A stretch of DNA of 64,000 bases from Erythrophleum ivorense (lineage: Eukaryota > Streptophyta > Magnoliopsida > Fabales > Fabaceae), in assembly GCA_026724425.1 (NCBI GenBank), contig JAIUCV010000009.1, forward strand, positions 15,263,294 through 15,327,293, read 5' to 3'. Made by a program: the position numbers and the translations under genes. Position 1 is the first letter of the stretch. Each line of letters begins with the position of its first letter. This document shows, piece by piece, positions 12,985 through 23,932 of this stretch. The notes under the pieces are model-generated. The model saw only the letters and a program-made list of their open reading frames with translations. It was not told the DNA's origin and did no database searches.

Positions 12985-14215
12985 GTGAACACTAGAAGAG
13001 GTTGACCCTCTAGAGAGGCTTGTGCTAATGATAGGGTCGGGCCTTGTAATCCGGTTGCTGGAACTTTACAGTCTATCATGGCTCGCTTGGATTAGCAGCA
13101 GGCCGTTATTATGCAATTACAGGAATGGCTTGCTGAGAGGGACAGTCAGGGCCCTACACCTACTCCTCCATAGCCACCTCACCACTTAAATCGTCTTGAG
13201 CACTCAGGGGTGACTCACGCAGATCTACAGTCATACACATAGACGGTTGCCCCTATTCCACCGACTCAGATACCTCCAGCTCAGCAGCAGCCCTTGACCA
13301 GAAAGATTATCACCCAATTTAAAAAGTTCAGGCCTCCCACATTTGATGGTGAGATGAATTCAGAAAAAGCAGAGGCCTAGATTATGCAGTTAGAAAAGAT
13401 ATTCGAGGTGATAGAGTGTACGTATGAGTAGAAAGCCAAGATGGCTGTTTTCCAATTACAGAAAGAAGTAGGCTATTGGTGGAAGGACACCTAGCCTATT
13501 TTGAGGGCGAGGAACCTTTTTGATTATGTGGGAGGCGTTCCTCCAGGTATTCCAAGAGAAATATTTCCCCAGCTCAGTCAGAGATGAGAAAGAATCAAAA
13601 TTAATCCTCCTGAAATAGACAGAGGGGATGTCTGTGGACCAATATGTGGTGAAATTTGTAAAGCTCTCCTGATACTCCTCATATTTACAGAGACATGATG
13701 ATGAGAGATAGAGAGTGGACATATTAGAGAAAGGCTTGCTCCCTGAGATCAAAGACAGGGTAGTGCCACCGAGAATAGGGCACTTTAATACCCTGGTTGA
13801 GATATGTAGAGTTATAGAGATGAACTTCAGGACGATGCAGCCTACCTCTAGTGCTAGGCCACCCCTCCCTGAGCCCAAGAGACCTAAAGAAGGATCATAG
13901 GCTGCAGTTACTAACCGGAAAAGTGGTAGAGGCCAGTGGGGCTAAAAGGGAAAGAGATAGAGAACTTAGTCTAGTAGAGGTAGCTTCACACCAATCACAT
14001 GTCCCCAGTGTGGCAAGAACCACTGCACCAGACCATGTTATACGGGGCAAAATATATGTTTCAGGTGTGGTAGGCCAGGACACATGGCTAGGGATTGCAC
14101 ACAGGCTCCTCTATAGGTTACATAGCAGAGGGAGATGGCTCCTCCTCCCAGACCTCAGACCCAGCATAGAGTCTTTGCCTTGTCATAGTAGAAGGCTAGC
14201 CAGTCCCTGAGTCTG
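12985..14215 (+). pseudogene. Element B gag (capsid/nucleocapsid), decayed
   Basis: Gag forms the virus-like particle. The expected start ATG has become GTG at 12985 and a TGA follows six codons later. Recognisable are the ITQFKKFRPPTFDGEM stretch (about 13308-13358) that opens the capsid-like domain, and a nucleocapsid end with a paired zinc knuckle. The second knuckle is perfect CX2CX4HX4C: CFRCGRPGHMARDC at 14057-14098. In-frame TAG codons occur at several sites (for example before PPHHLN near 13171 and after PTFDGEM near 13378), and the frame shifts before the knuckle. Confidence 0.88.
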
Positions 14216-14221
14216 ATCCAA

Positions 14222-14600
14222 GGTACTATTAGAATAAATGATTTTTCTGTAACTGCATTATTTGATTCGGGTGCTAGCTATTCTTTCATATCATATGACT
14301 GTGCTAGGAGGTTAGGTCTGAGTATGTATACATTACCATATGACTTGCATGTATCTACCCCCACCAGAGACCGAGCCATTACCTCCCATGCTTGTTTAAA
14401 TTGTGTGATCCAGATTAATCATTGTCTTACCACCCTTGATTTGATTTGTATGCCCCTTATTGATATTGATGTGATCATTAGCATGAACTGGATGTCTGTA
14501 AATAACACCACACTAGATTGTAGCCACAGATGTATTACTTTACCTGAGTGTGGGACTGTGTTTAGGATGAGGACAAAGTTATCTGTCATGAGCACCTCCC
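14222..14600 (+). pseudogene. Element B aspartic protease
   Basis: The retroviral-type protease would cut the gag-pol polyprotein. The active-site motif LFDSGASYSFIS is intact, with Asp-Ser-Gly at 14264-14272. The frame is open until near 14656, followed downstream by MNWMS, the usual second landmark of gypsy proteases (about 14482-14496). It is joined to gag and RT only through broken frames, so it is listed as a remnant. Confidence 0.85.
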
Positions 14601-14659
14601 AAGCTAAGAGATCTCTAGGGCATGGTTGTCAGGGGTACCTAGTTTTCCTTTCAGTTTAG

Positions 14660-15540
14660 GCTGAGGTAGAAGAGGGTATAGATGAGATCCCTATAGTGAG
14701 AGAGTTCCCAGACGTATTCCCTAGAGAGATTAGTGGATTGTCCCTAGAGAAAGAAGTAGAGTTTCCCATAGATATTGTACCTGGGTCAGGTCTAGTATTT
14801 AAGGCCCCGTATTGGATGGCTCCCATCAAGCTAGCTGAGCTTAAGAAATAAATAGAAGAGCTCTTAGAAAAAGATTTTATCAGACCCAGTGTATTATCAT
14901 GGGGAGCTCCAGTCTTATTCGTAAAGAAGAAAGGCGGGAGCCTTAGATTATGCATAAATTACTGAAAACTCAATAAGATAACTATTAAGAATAAGTATCC
15001 TCTCCCTCGCATATATGACCTCCTAGATCAGTTAGTAAGAGCATTAGTATTTTCTAAGGTAGACCTCAGGTCAAAATATCACTAACTTAGAATACAGGCT
15101 GAGGATATTCCTAAAACAATATTTAGAACTAGATATGGGCATTATGAGTTTTTAGTTATGCCCTTCGAGTTGATGAATGCACTCGCAGTATTCATGGATT
15201 ACATGAATAGAGTTTTCAGACCATACTTAGATAGATTTGTAGTTGTTTTTATAGATGACATCCTCATCTACTCAAAAAGTAGAGAGGAACATGAGCAACT
15301 CCTAAGATTAGCCTTGGAAACCTTGAAAGAAAGACAGTTGTATGCTAAACTTAGTAAATGTGAGTTCTGGCTCACTGAAGTTCAGTTTCTAGGTCATGTG
15401 ATCTCCCAGGCAAGGGTCGCAGTAGATCCTCATAAGGTAAAGGGAGTATTACAATGGGAGAGACCTAGGATAGTGACAGAGATTAGGAGCTTTTTAGGTT
15501 TAGCAGGTTACTATAGGAGGTTCATTCAAGGCTTTTCTTA
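14660..15540 (+). pseudogene. Element B reverse transcriptase
   Basis: RNA-directed DNA polymerase domain. Seen in order: FPDVFPREISGL at the N end, WGAPVLFVKKK, KYPLPRI, KVDLRSKYH, MPFELMNALAVF (usually MPFGLTNAPAVF), then VVVFIDDILIYSKS with the catalytic Asp pair at 15254-15259, LGHVIS and FLGLAGYYRRFI. Stops lie near 14849 (TAA where CAA is expected), 14963 (TGA) and 15083 (TAA). A 127-codon open stretch (15158-15541) still covers the palm and thumb. Confidence 0.93.
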
Positions 15541-16038
15541 GATAGCGATGCCACTGACCTGGCTTACTAGAAAGAATGTATTGTTTGTGTGGATGAGAAA
15601 TGTGAGAATAGTTTTTAAGAGTTGAAGCACAAGTTAAACACGGCCCCAGTTTTAGTACTCCCTGACCCTAGAGAGACTTTTGTAGTCTATAGTGATGCCT
15701 CAAAGAAAGGGTTAGGATGTGTGCTTATGTAGAAAGGCCGAGTGGTGGCTTATGCTTCTAGACAGTTGAAACCTTATGAGGAAAACTACCCTACACACAA
15801 CCTAGAATTAGTCGCAGTGGTGTTTGCTTTGAAAATATGGAGACACTACTTGTATGGGGCAGCTATACAAGAGCCTTAAATACTTATTTGAACAGAAAGA
15901 GTTGAATATGAGACAACGGAGATGGTTAAAATTTTGGAAAGACTATGATTTCACATTGAAATACCATCCCAGTAAGGCTAATGTGGTAGTTGATGCCCTA
16001 AGTAGAAAATCCATACACATGGCCTGTATGATGATTTG
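15541..16038 (+). pseudogene. Element B RNase H
   Basis: The domain that removes the RNA strand during reverse transcription. FVVYSDASKKGLGCVL (about 15680-15730) supplies the first catalytic Asp, and ELVAVVFALKIWRHYLYG follows. Near 15858-15880 several codons, including the expected TDH motif, are deleted and the frame shifts. The next frame continues SLKYLFEQKELNMRQRRW to KANVVVDALSRK (end near 16010). The loss of TDH removes a catalytic residue. Confidence 0.88.
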
Positions 16039-16199
16039 AGAGCAGGAATTGATCAAGAGATTTAGAGATATGAGTCTCTCCTGTGAGGTGTATTCGAGGA
16101 AACTATTAATGAGTGAAACCCAAATAGAAAATGACCTGAGGGATCAAATAAGAGAGGCCCAGTAGAGTGATGACCATGTAAATAAGATTAGAGCCTAGA

Positions 16200-17100
16200 T
16201 AGCCTAGGGTAGTATATAGGAGTTTAGTTTGTCTGAGGATGATATAGTAAGATACAGGGATATGTTGTATGTGCCTAGAAATACAGAAATTAGAGAGAAA
16301 ATATTAGATGAGGAATATAAAAGTATATACCATTCATCCAGGCAGTAATAAAATGTATTAAAACGTAAAGAAAATGTTCTGGTGGCTTGGAATGAAAACA
16401 AATATAGCAGAGTATGTCTCCCGATGTCTAGTATGCCAGAGAGTCAAGATAGAACACCAAAAACTAACTGGGTTACTTCAGCCCCTAGATATCCAGGAGT
16501 GAAAATGGGATAGTATAGCAATGAATTTTGTCATGGGTTTACCCAGGACATCATCGGGGCATGATGCAATATGGGTAATAGTAGATAGATTAACAAAATC
16601 AGCGCACTTCTTAGCTATGAAAGCGACTTATACCTTAGATAAGCTAGCCCAGCTGTACATCAGGGAGATAGTTAGATTGCATGGTATGCCTAGAAGTATA
16701 GTTTCAGATAGAGATCCCAGATTCACATCGAATTTTTGGAGATCATTACAGGATGCTCTAGGTATTAGACTTAGATTTAGCACAGCCTATCAACCTCAAA
16801 TAGATGGATAGATGGAGAGAACTATCAAACTTTAGAGGATATGTTGATGGCATGTGTACTAAAAATGAAAGGAAACTGGGATATACACTTGCCTCTAGCA
16901 GAGTTTGCCTATAATAATAGTTATCATGCAAGTATATACATGGCATCGTATGAGGCATTGTATGGGAGGAAGTGTAGGTCCCCAATGTGTTAGGTTGAGC
17001 TAGGAGAATGGAGCCTTATAGGCCCAAAGTTAGTGGACCAGACATCTAGATAGATTGAGACCACTAGAAAAAAACTCCTGACTACCCAGAGTAGACAAAA
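16200..17100 (+). pseudogene. Element B integrase core
   Basis: Integrase zinc-binding and DDE domains. The HHCC part is broken by stops (16261-16460; SRQ then stops near 16340, CLVCQRVK-like residues near 16430). The core, 16521-16811, is open: MNFVMGLPRTSSGHD, IVDRLTKSAHF with the first Asp at 16584-16586, and SDRDPRFTS with the second Asp near 16707. A TAG (16809-16811) stands where CAG is usual, just before the MERT segment that holds the catalytic Glu. A frameshift follows. Confidence 0.9.
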
Positions 17101-17260
17101 AAGTTATACAGATAAACATAGATGACCGTTAAAGTTTGAGATTGGAAATTATGTCTTTATTAGAGTGTCTCCAATCACAGGGATAGGTCAGTCCACAAAA
17201 AGTAAGAAACTCAATCCAAAATACATAGGTCCTTTCTAGATTCTTAATAAAGTAGGACCT

Positions 17261-17560
17261 ATGGCTTACAGACTAACCCTTCCCTCAAATTTGAGCCAAG
17301 TACACAATGTATTTCATGTTTCACAGCTCAAAAAGTACCAACCTAACCCCTTACATGTCATAGAATATGAGAATATGCAATTACAGGATGATCTATCATA
17401 CATAGTATTACCAGATCGGATTGTGGACGTTAGACTCAAGCAGTTATGGAATATGATGATACCATTGGTGAAAGTAGTTTGGAAAGGGTTATCTCCCGAA
17501 GAAGCTACTTGGGAACTAGAAGATGACATGAGAAAGAAATATCCAAAACTCTTCCCATGA
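17261..17560 (+). pseudogene. Element B integrase C-terminus with chromodomain-like tail
   Basis: An open 99-codon stretch covering the end of pol. It includes LSQVHNVFHVSQLKKY, typical of the gypsy integrase C-terminal domain, and PLVKVVWKGLSPEEATWELE (about 17460-17520), a chromodomain-type motif that in chromoviruses targets integration to marked chromatin. It ends KKYPKLFP before a stop at 17558-17560. This part has no internal stop but is out of continuity with the core. Confidence 0.88.
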
Positions 17561-17594
17561 GGTATGTTATCTAAATTTTGAGGATGAAATTTTT

Positions 17595-17606
17595 AAAGGG
17601 GGAGAA
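17595..17606 (+). other. Element B polypurine tract
   Basis: AAAGGGGGAGAA, immediately upstream of the 3' LTR (TG at 17608). This is the usual plus-strand primer site. Confidence 0.9.
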
Positions 17607-17607
17607 T

Positions 17608-19888
17608 TGTAACGTCTAGTTTTTGTTAAACGACAAAAATAGATGCATTTTCAAAGAAAGTCCCTTGAAATGAATTAGTTAAGGTCCCAAAAAATTTGAG
17701 TAACATTCTAAACTCCTAAAAATGAGAATTTTAGGCTTAGACAGAAAGAAAAACTGAGTTAGAATGAAGAAACAAATTTTGACAGAAATCTTACGAAACG
17801 TAATGGCATTTTTGTAATTTTGAGCAAATTTTAGAATTCACATAGGAAGGCTTTTTAAATGAAAATTTTGAGTTCTCTGGGGTTCTCAGACGCCTTAAAA
17901 ACTATGGGAAGTCCTGGGACAGTTAAATCCTCTCTGGTGGATATTTTCTAACATTAGTGTACCTAAACTTTGACGGATTCGTTCGAAAACTTTTTAGCTC
18001 TGATTTGAGTGATTCCAAAGGCATTTTACTAAATTGGGAACCTAAATTTTTTAATGGAAAAGAAGGTTCTCAAAAAGGAACTAAAACAAATGAGAAACAA
18101 AAATACCAAGAACAAAGGGCAAAATAAAAATTTTTAAAAAGTGTTTCTTCCTCCCACCTATAAATAGGTGGCACCACACCTCCTCACTCATTTAGACATA
18201 ATTTTTTCTGCCTAAATTCAGAGAAGAAAGCTAGGGTTTAGGCACACCAAAGGGAGAGAAGAAGAAGGAGAAATCAAAAGCTTAAGGTATGGTTTCCTGG
18301 TAGTTTTTAATACTTTCTTCCATCCAAAATTCATCTCCTCCATTCTCCTTTGTTTTCTTTGATTAAAATGAAGTTTACAAATCTATTTTAAGGGATAAAT
18401 TAAGGAAAAAATTCGGATTTGAAGAGGGAATTCTAGAGAAAGTAAGATTCAAGTGAGAAAAAGCAAGAAAACAAGATAATTTCTTCTTCCATGGTTGCTA
18501 TCTCTTCCTCCCCTTTCTTTACCATTTCGCCCCATTCAAGAAACCCTAGGAGAGTTTGATTTTTAGGCAGAACCAAGGGTGATTCTTAGGAAAAAGGGTG
18601 TGGAGATTAAGAATATGCAAAGAGAATTAACAAAAAATCATGAAAATTCAAGATGCAATTCTAGGGTTTCAAGTATTCCTTCCAAAATTTGATTTGACCT
18701 CTTAATTCCCATGCCTAAATAAGTATTTAAATGAGCTCCTAAGATCCCTAGAAGTCTCCCCATGTGCTTCCTCTCTTGAGAAAATAAAGCAATGTCCATG
18801 GTGCCTAAAACCTAGCATAGGTTCAACCAAGAAAGGTTCTTATAGCTAGGAAGAGTTTTAAACTTTTCTAAACCCATTTTTGAGTTATATATGATAAATG
18901 AATATGAGGGGAAGCCTTGGGAAAAATTTAGAAACCATAGAAAGTAAGTTAATGCTTTATATTCCATAATATAACTTAAAGAAGTAACATGTAGTTAGGC
19001 TCTTGATTTTGATTGTGTGATGACTTCAAGAGGCTTAAGAAGAGTCTAGAATCATATTTGAAAGGAAAGAATGGAGTCTAGAATTTATTTGAGGGGTACT
19101 GCTTTATTAGGTACATTTATGGAACCATAATAAGGTTTATAGATCAAGCTAGTATCTAAGCAAGTTTTGTGACCTTAGAATTAATTCCATGAACCCAATT
19201 AGCTTCCATAAATTTTCAAAGAATCTGTCTTGTACTAGGCACTCCAACTGACCTCAGGTACTGTTTGATTGAGTTTCGAGGTCTAGGCATGCCTTAACTA
19301 GTCTGGAGTTATTTTTCTCTTCTAGTTAACATCCACTGCTTTCCAGATTGGTATCATTTCCATAGATTGGATTTTTGTAGAATTAATTGGACATTTTTGA
19401 AATTTGCTGCAGAATTCTGTGATAACACCAGTAAATAGCTTGACCTCTGGACCATTTTGAATGTCAAACGTCCTTTGTGTTGGATGTTATAGTTTGGACA
19501 TATTTTTAGCATGAAGTAGACATTGTAGCTTTCCAGAATGGCCAAGAATGCATGATTTCGATTTTTCTAAAACTAGTTATAATTTTTCAAAATTTGTGAT
19601 AAAAATGAGGAAAATCTGTCTGAAAATATGTATATGTATTTTAGGCTTCTTTTTTGTTTCCACGAGATGTAGGCTACTTTTGGTGATGCAAATGAGTTGT
19701 AATCATGTAACTAAATATGAGAATGTGATGTATGAGCTCACATGATCCACGTGACATTGAATGAAATTTTTATACACGATGCAACGCTAAAATAGTCATT
19801 ATTTTAATGCTTTTCTTTGAGAATTTTCATGATTCCTAGAAATGAGTTATTTAAAGGCATGAAATGAGCTAGGAATTATGGTGTTACA
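17608..19888 (+). repeat. Element B 3' LTR
   Basis: TGTAACGTCTAG...GGTGTTACA, same length as the 5' LTR (2281 bp) and collinear with it throughout, including CTATAAATAGGTGG at about 18160. It is followed by the TSD copy GATAA at 19889-19893. Confidence 0.95.
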
Positions 19889-19893
19889 GATAA

Positions 19894-20314
19894 CATGTTT
19901 GAAGAAACTATAGAAGAGCACCATCATAAATAGAGAAACTCACACAGCCTATAAAGAGCATGTCCAAACATGAGAGGAACAAGAACACGGAGGTGATTTT
20001 CACACTAAATCAAGCAATTTTATAGAGAAAGTTAAGGGAAATCGTAGGGTTTTGGCTAAAAATGGCTTGGGTAAGAAAAATTTAAGATGAGACATAAAGA
20101 AGGCAAAGAGTTTCTGAAAACAATTAGGGTAAAAGGCTATCTGTAATTGTCATTTAGGGCTTAACTTAGTCAACTATCAAGCTCGACCATTGACATGTGG
20201 CCTCCAGATTTTAAAAATTGGGCTTTTAGTTAAGCAATCAATTGCCAAGATGTTAGTGGAGTGTCATTATGTTGTTGAAGTAATTTTCTGACAATCTAGA
20301 TTGTTGTTGATGCT
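19894..20314. other. No gene seen
   Basis: AT-rich sequence between element B and the next LTR. It may contain decayed LTR sequence of element A. No conserved frame or repeat was recognised. Confidence 0.4.
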
Positions 20315-21469
20315 TGGGGACCTATAAGAGCCATGCAAGGCTAGAGATCTATAGTGTCCTATTGTTAATTGCCTAAGACATCTATCTTAAGATAATGTGT
20401 GCCTTCTTTCTCCACACTTATTTTCTATTTGTACTTTTCATATTCTTTTATTAATTTAAGGTATATATGATTTACATTATGATTTTATTATTTGAAATAT
20501 GCATTTGCTGTTAATGCCTTTATTGTTATTATCACTTAGTTAGATTAATTATGACATTTTAATTTTATTTGATTAGAAGTTGTTAATTAGTGATGTTAAT
20601 ATTAACTTTGTAATAATACTATAATTGAGTCCATAAGATGCTGGATCCACTTTATTAGCCATGCATAAATGTGATTAACGATGAATGCATACCATCTATT
20701 ATCTACGATAGGTGTAGCTAGGATTAATATACTTGAATGTGTCCTAAACGGAGTTTAACAATTCATAGTTAATCCAAAATTCACCAAACTTCATGCAATC
20801 TTATAATTAAGCAGATCTAAGCATGATCTGTAATCAACTCACCTAGTTGGAAGTTAGTGGTAAGATACTTTAGTAGGCCTGTATTGTTGGCTTTTGATGT
20901 AGTAGGAATTTGTGTGCTTCATGCATTCTAAGGTTAATCCAACTTAGAGTGTTTTGTTTTAATTCACCAAGGGAAGGCCAAGTCTAGGATAGTATAGGAG
21001 GTCTATCTAGTTTAGCCACTATCACCTTATAGTTAAGCTATCCATGATGATAGAACTTAATGTAATAAACTTTGTACCTTTAATGCTCAAGTGTTAGATA
21101 TCTAGTTTGTCTTTTTTTTTTTTTTGAGTCAGAGTCTAAAGTCATAGTTTGGAGTCAAAGTCTTGAGTCTTTTATTTGCTTCATTTTATATTTTTATATT
21201 TGTCTATAACAAAAACTTATACTTAATCACTAGTACTTAGGGTAATGTGAAATATTAGCATGTAACTTAATTAGCTATAATTAAGTATTTTTTTATTTTG
21301 TTCTTTGGTATTGAAAATTCTTTACTATTGCCTAATAATCCTTATGGGATTGACACTTAAACTCATTCTCTATTTTGTTACTTATGTGACTAGTGCACTT
21401 GCTAGTATTATGACTTATTATTATTATTTAGAATAAGTTACAATACTCGAAAGAGGCTACACCGCATCA
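20315..21469 (+). mobile_element. Probable solo LTR of a non-chromovirus gypsy element, TSD ATGCT
   Basis: The 3' end resembles the LTR ends of plant Tat/Athila-type gypsy elements: a CCTTATGGGATTGACAC stretch, then GTGCACTTGCTAG, and finally ACACCGCATCA at 21469, after which a TGGCGCC-type PBS would normally follow but is absent. ATGCT occurs at 21470-21474 and, directly before TGGGGACC, at 20310-20314; this gives TG...CA ends and a 1155-bp LTR. The left end is less sure, because a TATA-like CTATAAGAG lies only about 10 bases inside it, leaving almost no U3. Confidence 0.5.
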
Positions 21470-21499
21470 ATGCTTAAATAGGAAAGAATGATATATGTG

Positions 21500-21558
21500 T
21501 ATACATACATACATACATACATATATATATATATATTTATGTGTGTGTGTGTGTGTGA
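21500..21558. repeat. Compound microsatellite (ACAT)n(AT)n(GT)n
   Basis: Runs of ATAC/ACAT, then AT, then GT repeats, read directly. Confidence 0.95.
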
Positions 21559-21849
21559 AGGATGAAGCAAGGTTAACACTTACAATTTTCCTCTTAACCA
21601 AATTATGTTCCTTTCATTTAGTGTGTTATGCAAAAATGAACTAAGTGCATAGGGAGCTAGGTTTGAATATTTATAATATTAATATGGTAATTATATTTTA
21701 ATAAAAGAGTTGGTGAGTGTAAATATAAGGTAGAGATGCTTAATAAAAAAGGGATTATGATCTTATACATGAAGGAAAAAGCATAGCCTCCACTTAGCAA
21801 AATTGTTTTTTAAACATGATAAGTTGTTACATGTTTATAAGACTAGAGA
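21559..21849. other. No gene seen
   Basis: AT-rich sequence between the microsatellite and the truncated end of copia element K. Confidence 0.4.
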
Positions 21850-23367
21850 AAGAAATGCTAGATGTTACACTTTTCACAGCAATGAAATAGGATTCTTTAG
21901 GACAAGTTTGAAAGTGAGCACACATGCACACTAAATATTAAATCTAATCTACAAGTAGTTAAATATAAGAGTAAATCAATCATATCTGTATATTTTCTAA
22001 CATGATAGGGTTTTCCATCTTCATCGTTGTCCATTTTTGCTAAACAACTTAATAGAGTGCCAATTGGTTTTGCATTATCTATTTCAAATTTTTTGAGCAA
22101 CAACTTGGCATACTTTGTTTAACTTACAAGGACATCATCCTTTTGTTGTTTGATTTGAAATCCAAGGAAGAAGTTAAGTTCATCCATCATTAACATTTCA
22201 AATTCACCTATCATGATCTTAGCAAAATCTTCACACAATAGTTTATTAGTAGCACAAAATATAATATCATCAACATAAATTTGAACATAAAAATGTCATG
22301 ATTTTTCTTTTTAAAAAATAAGGCAGCATCTACTTTTCCTCTAGAAAAACCATTATCAATTAAAAAATTACTTAATCTTTCATACTAAGTTTTGAGAACT
22401 CATTTTAAACCATATAAAACACTCTTCAATTTGAAAACATGATTTGATAAGGAAGGATTTTCAAAACCAAGCGTTTGCTTAACATAAACCTTTTCCATAA
22501 TGTAGTCATTTTGAAAAGTACTCCATACATCCATTGGTAAAGTTTGAAATCTTTAATTCATGCATATGCTAATAACATACAAATAGCTTCTAATGAGCTG
22601 CAAGGGCAAAAGCTTCATCCTAATTTATAATTTTTTCTTGATTATATCCTTTAGTTACTAGTCTAGCCTTATTTCTAATTACTATACTAGATTCATCAAG
22701 CTTGCTTCTAAAATCCTATTTGGTTTCAATAATGGAATGATCACTAGGTCTAAACACTAATTTCAAACTTGGTTTCTTTCAAATTGATTTAGTTCTTCTT
22801 GCATGGAAAAAAGCCAATGCTCATCAACTATTGCATCACCTATGTTTTTAGGTTTAACTTCAGAAAGAAAAGCTAGGTTATTTCAAACATTTCTAACAAA
22901 GTTTTAAGTTGTTGCCTTTTGAATCACATCACCTATTGCTTGATCAATGAGATGATCTCTTACAAATCTCCATTCTCTTAGAACACTTTGTGCTTCACAT
23001 GACCCTTCCATGTAATGTTGTTTATCTTGAGTTGCATTATCCTTTTTAGAGTTTTTAGCTTCATTTCTTTCTTGGACTTTCCTTTTTCATGATCTTTTTC
23101 CTAAGTTATCTTCTCCAAGGTAACTACAACATTGTCACAAGGTAACTTTCTTGGCTTAAGAGGAAATTCATCAAATGAAACATGGATATATTCCACAACC
23201 AAAGTTCTTTTCATTATAAACTCTATAGGCTTTGTTAATGCTAGAATATCTTAGAAAGATTTCCTTATCAAATTTTGTATCAAATTCACCAAGGTTTTCT
23301 TTACCATTATAAGTACAAAGTATTTGCAACCAAGCATATGAAAATGAAAGATGTTAGGATTCTGTCA
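21850..23367 (-). pseudogene. Copia element K, 3' part: integrase C-end and reverse transcriptase, decayed
   Basis: On the minus strand, starting at 23367, pol continues from the part left at 40170: NISHFHMLGCKYF (the GCKCF landmark of copia integrase, about 23310-23350), then RT. The RT catalytic motif is intact: IYVDDI with YVDD at 22266-22277. Next come FEMLMMDELNFFLGF and the LLKKFEIDNAKPIGT...LLYLTTCRLD stretch (22103-21940). The frame shifts near 21910 and homology ends near 21850, before RNase H, PPT and 3' LTR, so this end is truncated. The reading order shows K is the host of gypsy element G. Confidence 0.85.
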
Positions 23368-23420
23368 TGACACCAGAAAAGTAGAGGAAAAGAGATGCCT
23401 TTATCAAAATCAGATTTGAA

Positions 23421-23490
23421 AAGCTTGAAATGTCACCAATTTAAAAAGAATGTATAAGCTTGAAATGTCACCAATTTAAAAAGAATGTAT
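23421..23490. repeat. Perfect 35-bp tandem duplication
   Basis: The unit beginning AAGCTTGAAATGTCACC and ending AAGAATGTAT occurs at 23421-23455 and again, identical, at 23456-23490. The other LTR of G (39450 region) has only one copy. Confidence 0.95.
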
Positions 23491-23932
23491 CTCATTGTTG
23501 AAAATTCATATTAGAGTGATTCCAAAATGAGGTGAAAGCTGAAATTATGAAACACTAGAATGACCTATTAAACATAAAAAAAACTCACACAAAACCCCCT
23601 CAAACCACTCACATGAAAATGACATTTTGAATTAGAAATCTCTCCATGAATAATAGCAAAAATGGAACTAAGGATAGGAAGGAGAAGAAGATAAACTTAC
23701 TACTTTAAGGATACAAGAAATAATCCACCATCTTAGAGATACAGGGTTGTAGGGGATCTCACCACTCAAAGGATGAAACCTTAAAAATATAAAAATGAAG
23801 AATAAGAACATGTGCTTCTATGAAACAATAACCCAAAAAGACTCTATAATTGCCTTGATTTCTAATGATGAGTCATAAATGGTAGCCTTGGAACAACCCT
23901 CTAAGTATAGGTCCAAAATCACATTTTTACTT

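Larger units (their letters stand above)
10537..19888 (+). mobile_element. Element B: full-length Ty3/gypsy chromovirus-type retrotransposon (degenerate), TSD GATAA
   Basis: A complete 9.35-kb LTR retrotransposon. Order: 5' LTR (10537-12817), PBS, gag, protease, RT, RNase H, integrase, chromodomain-like tail, PPT, 3' LTR (17608-19888). Both LTRs measure 2281 bp with TG...CA ends. The perfect target duplication GATAA lies at 10532-10536 and 19889-19893. The pol order with integrase last and an EATWELEDD chromodomain-type tail places it in Ty3/gypsy, probably the Del/Tekay group of chromoviruses. Every domain carries stops and at least one frameshift, so it is not autonomous. It inserted into the 3' LTR of element A. 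Confidence 0.95.

Noticed and set aside
13456..13878. 140-codon minus-strand open frame
   Set aside because: Antisense shadow of the gag of element B; no own start context or domain.
14656..14955. 99-codon minus-strand open frame
   Set aside because: Antisense shadow of the RT N-terminal part of element B.
19889..20314. Continuation of the element A 3' LTR beyond element B
   Set aside because: Only about 14 of the first 20 bases agree with 6253-6275 and then similarity is lost, too little to annotate.
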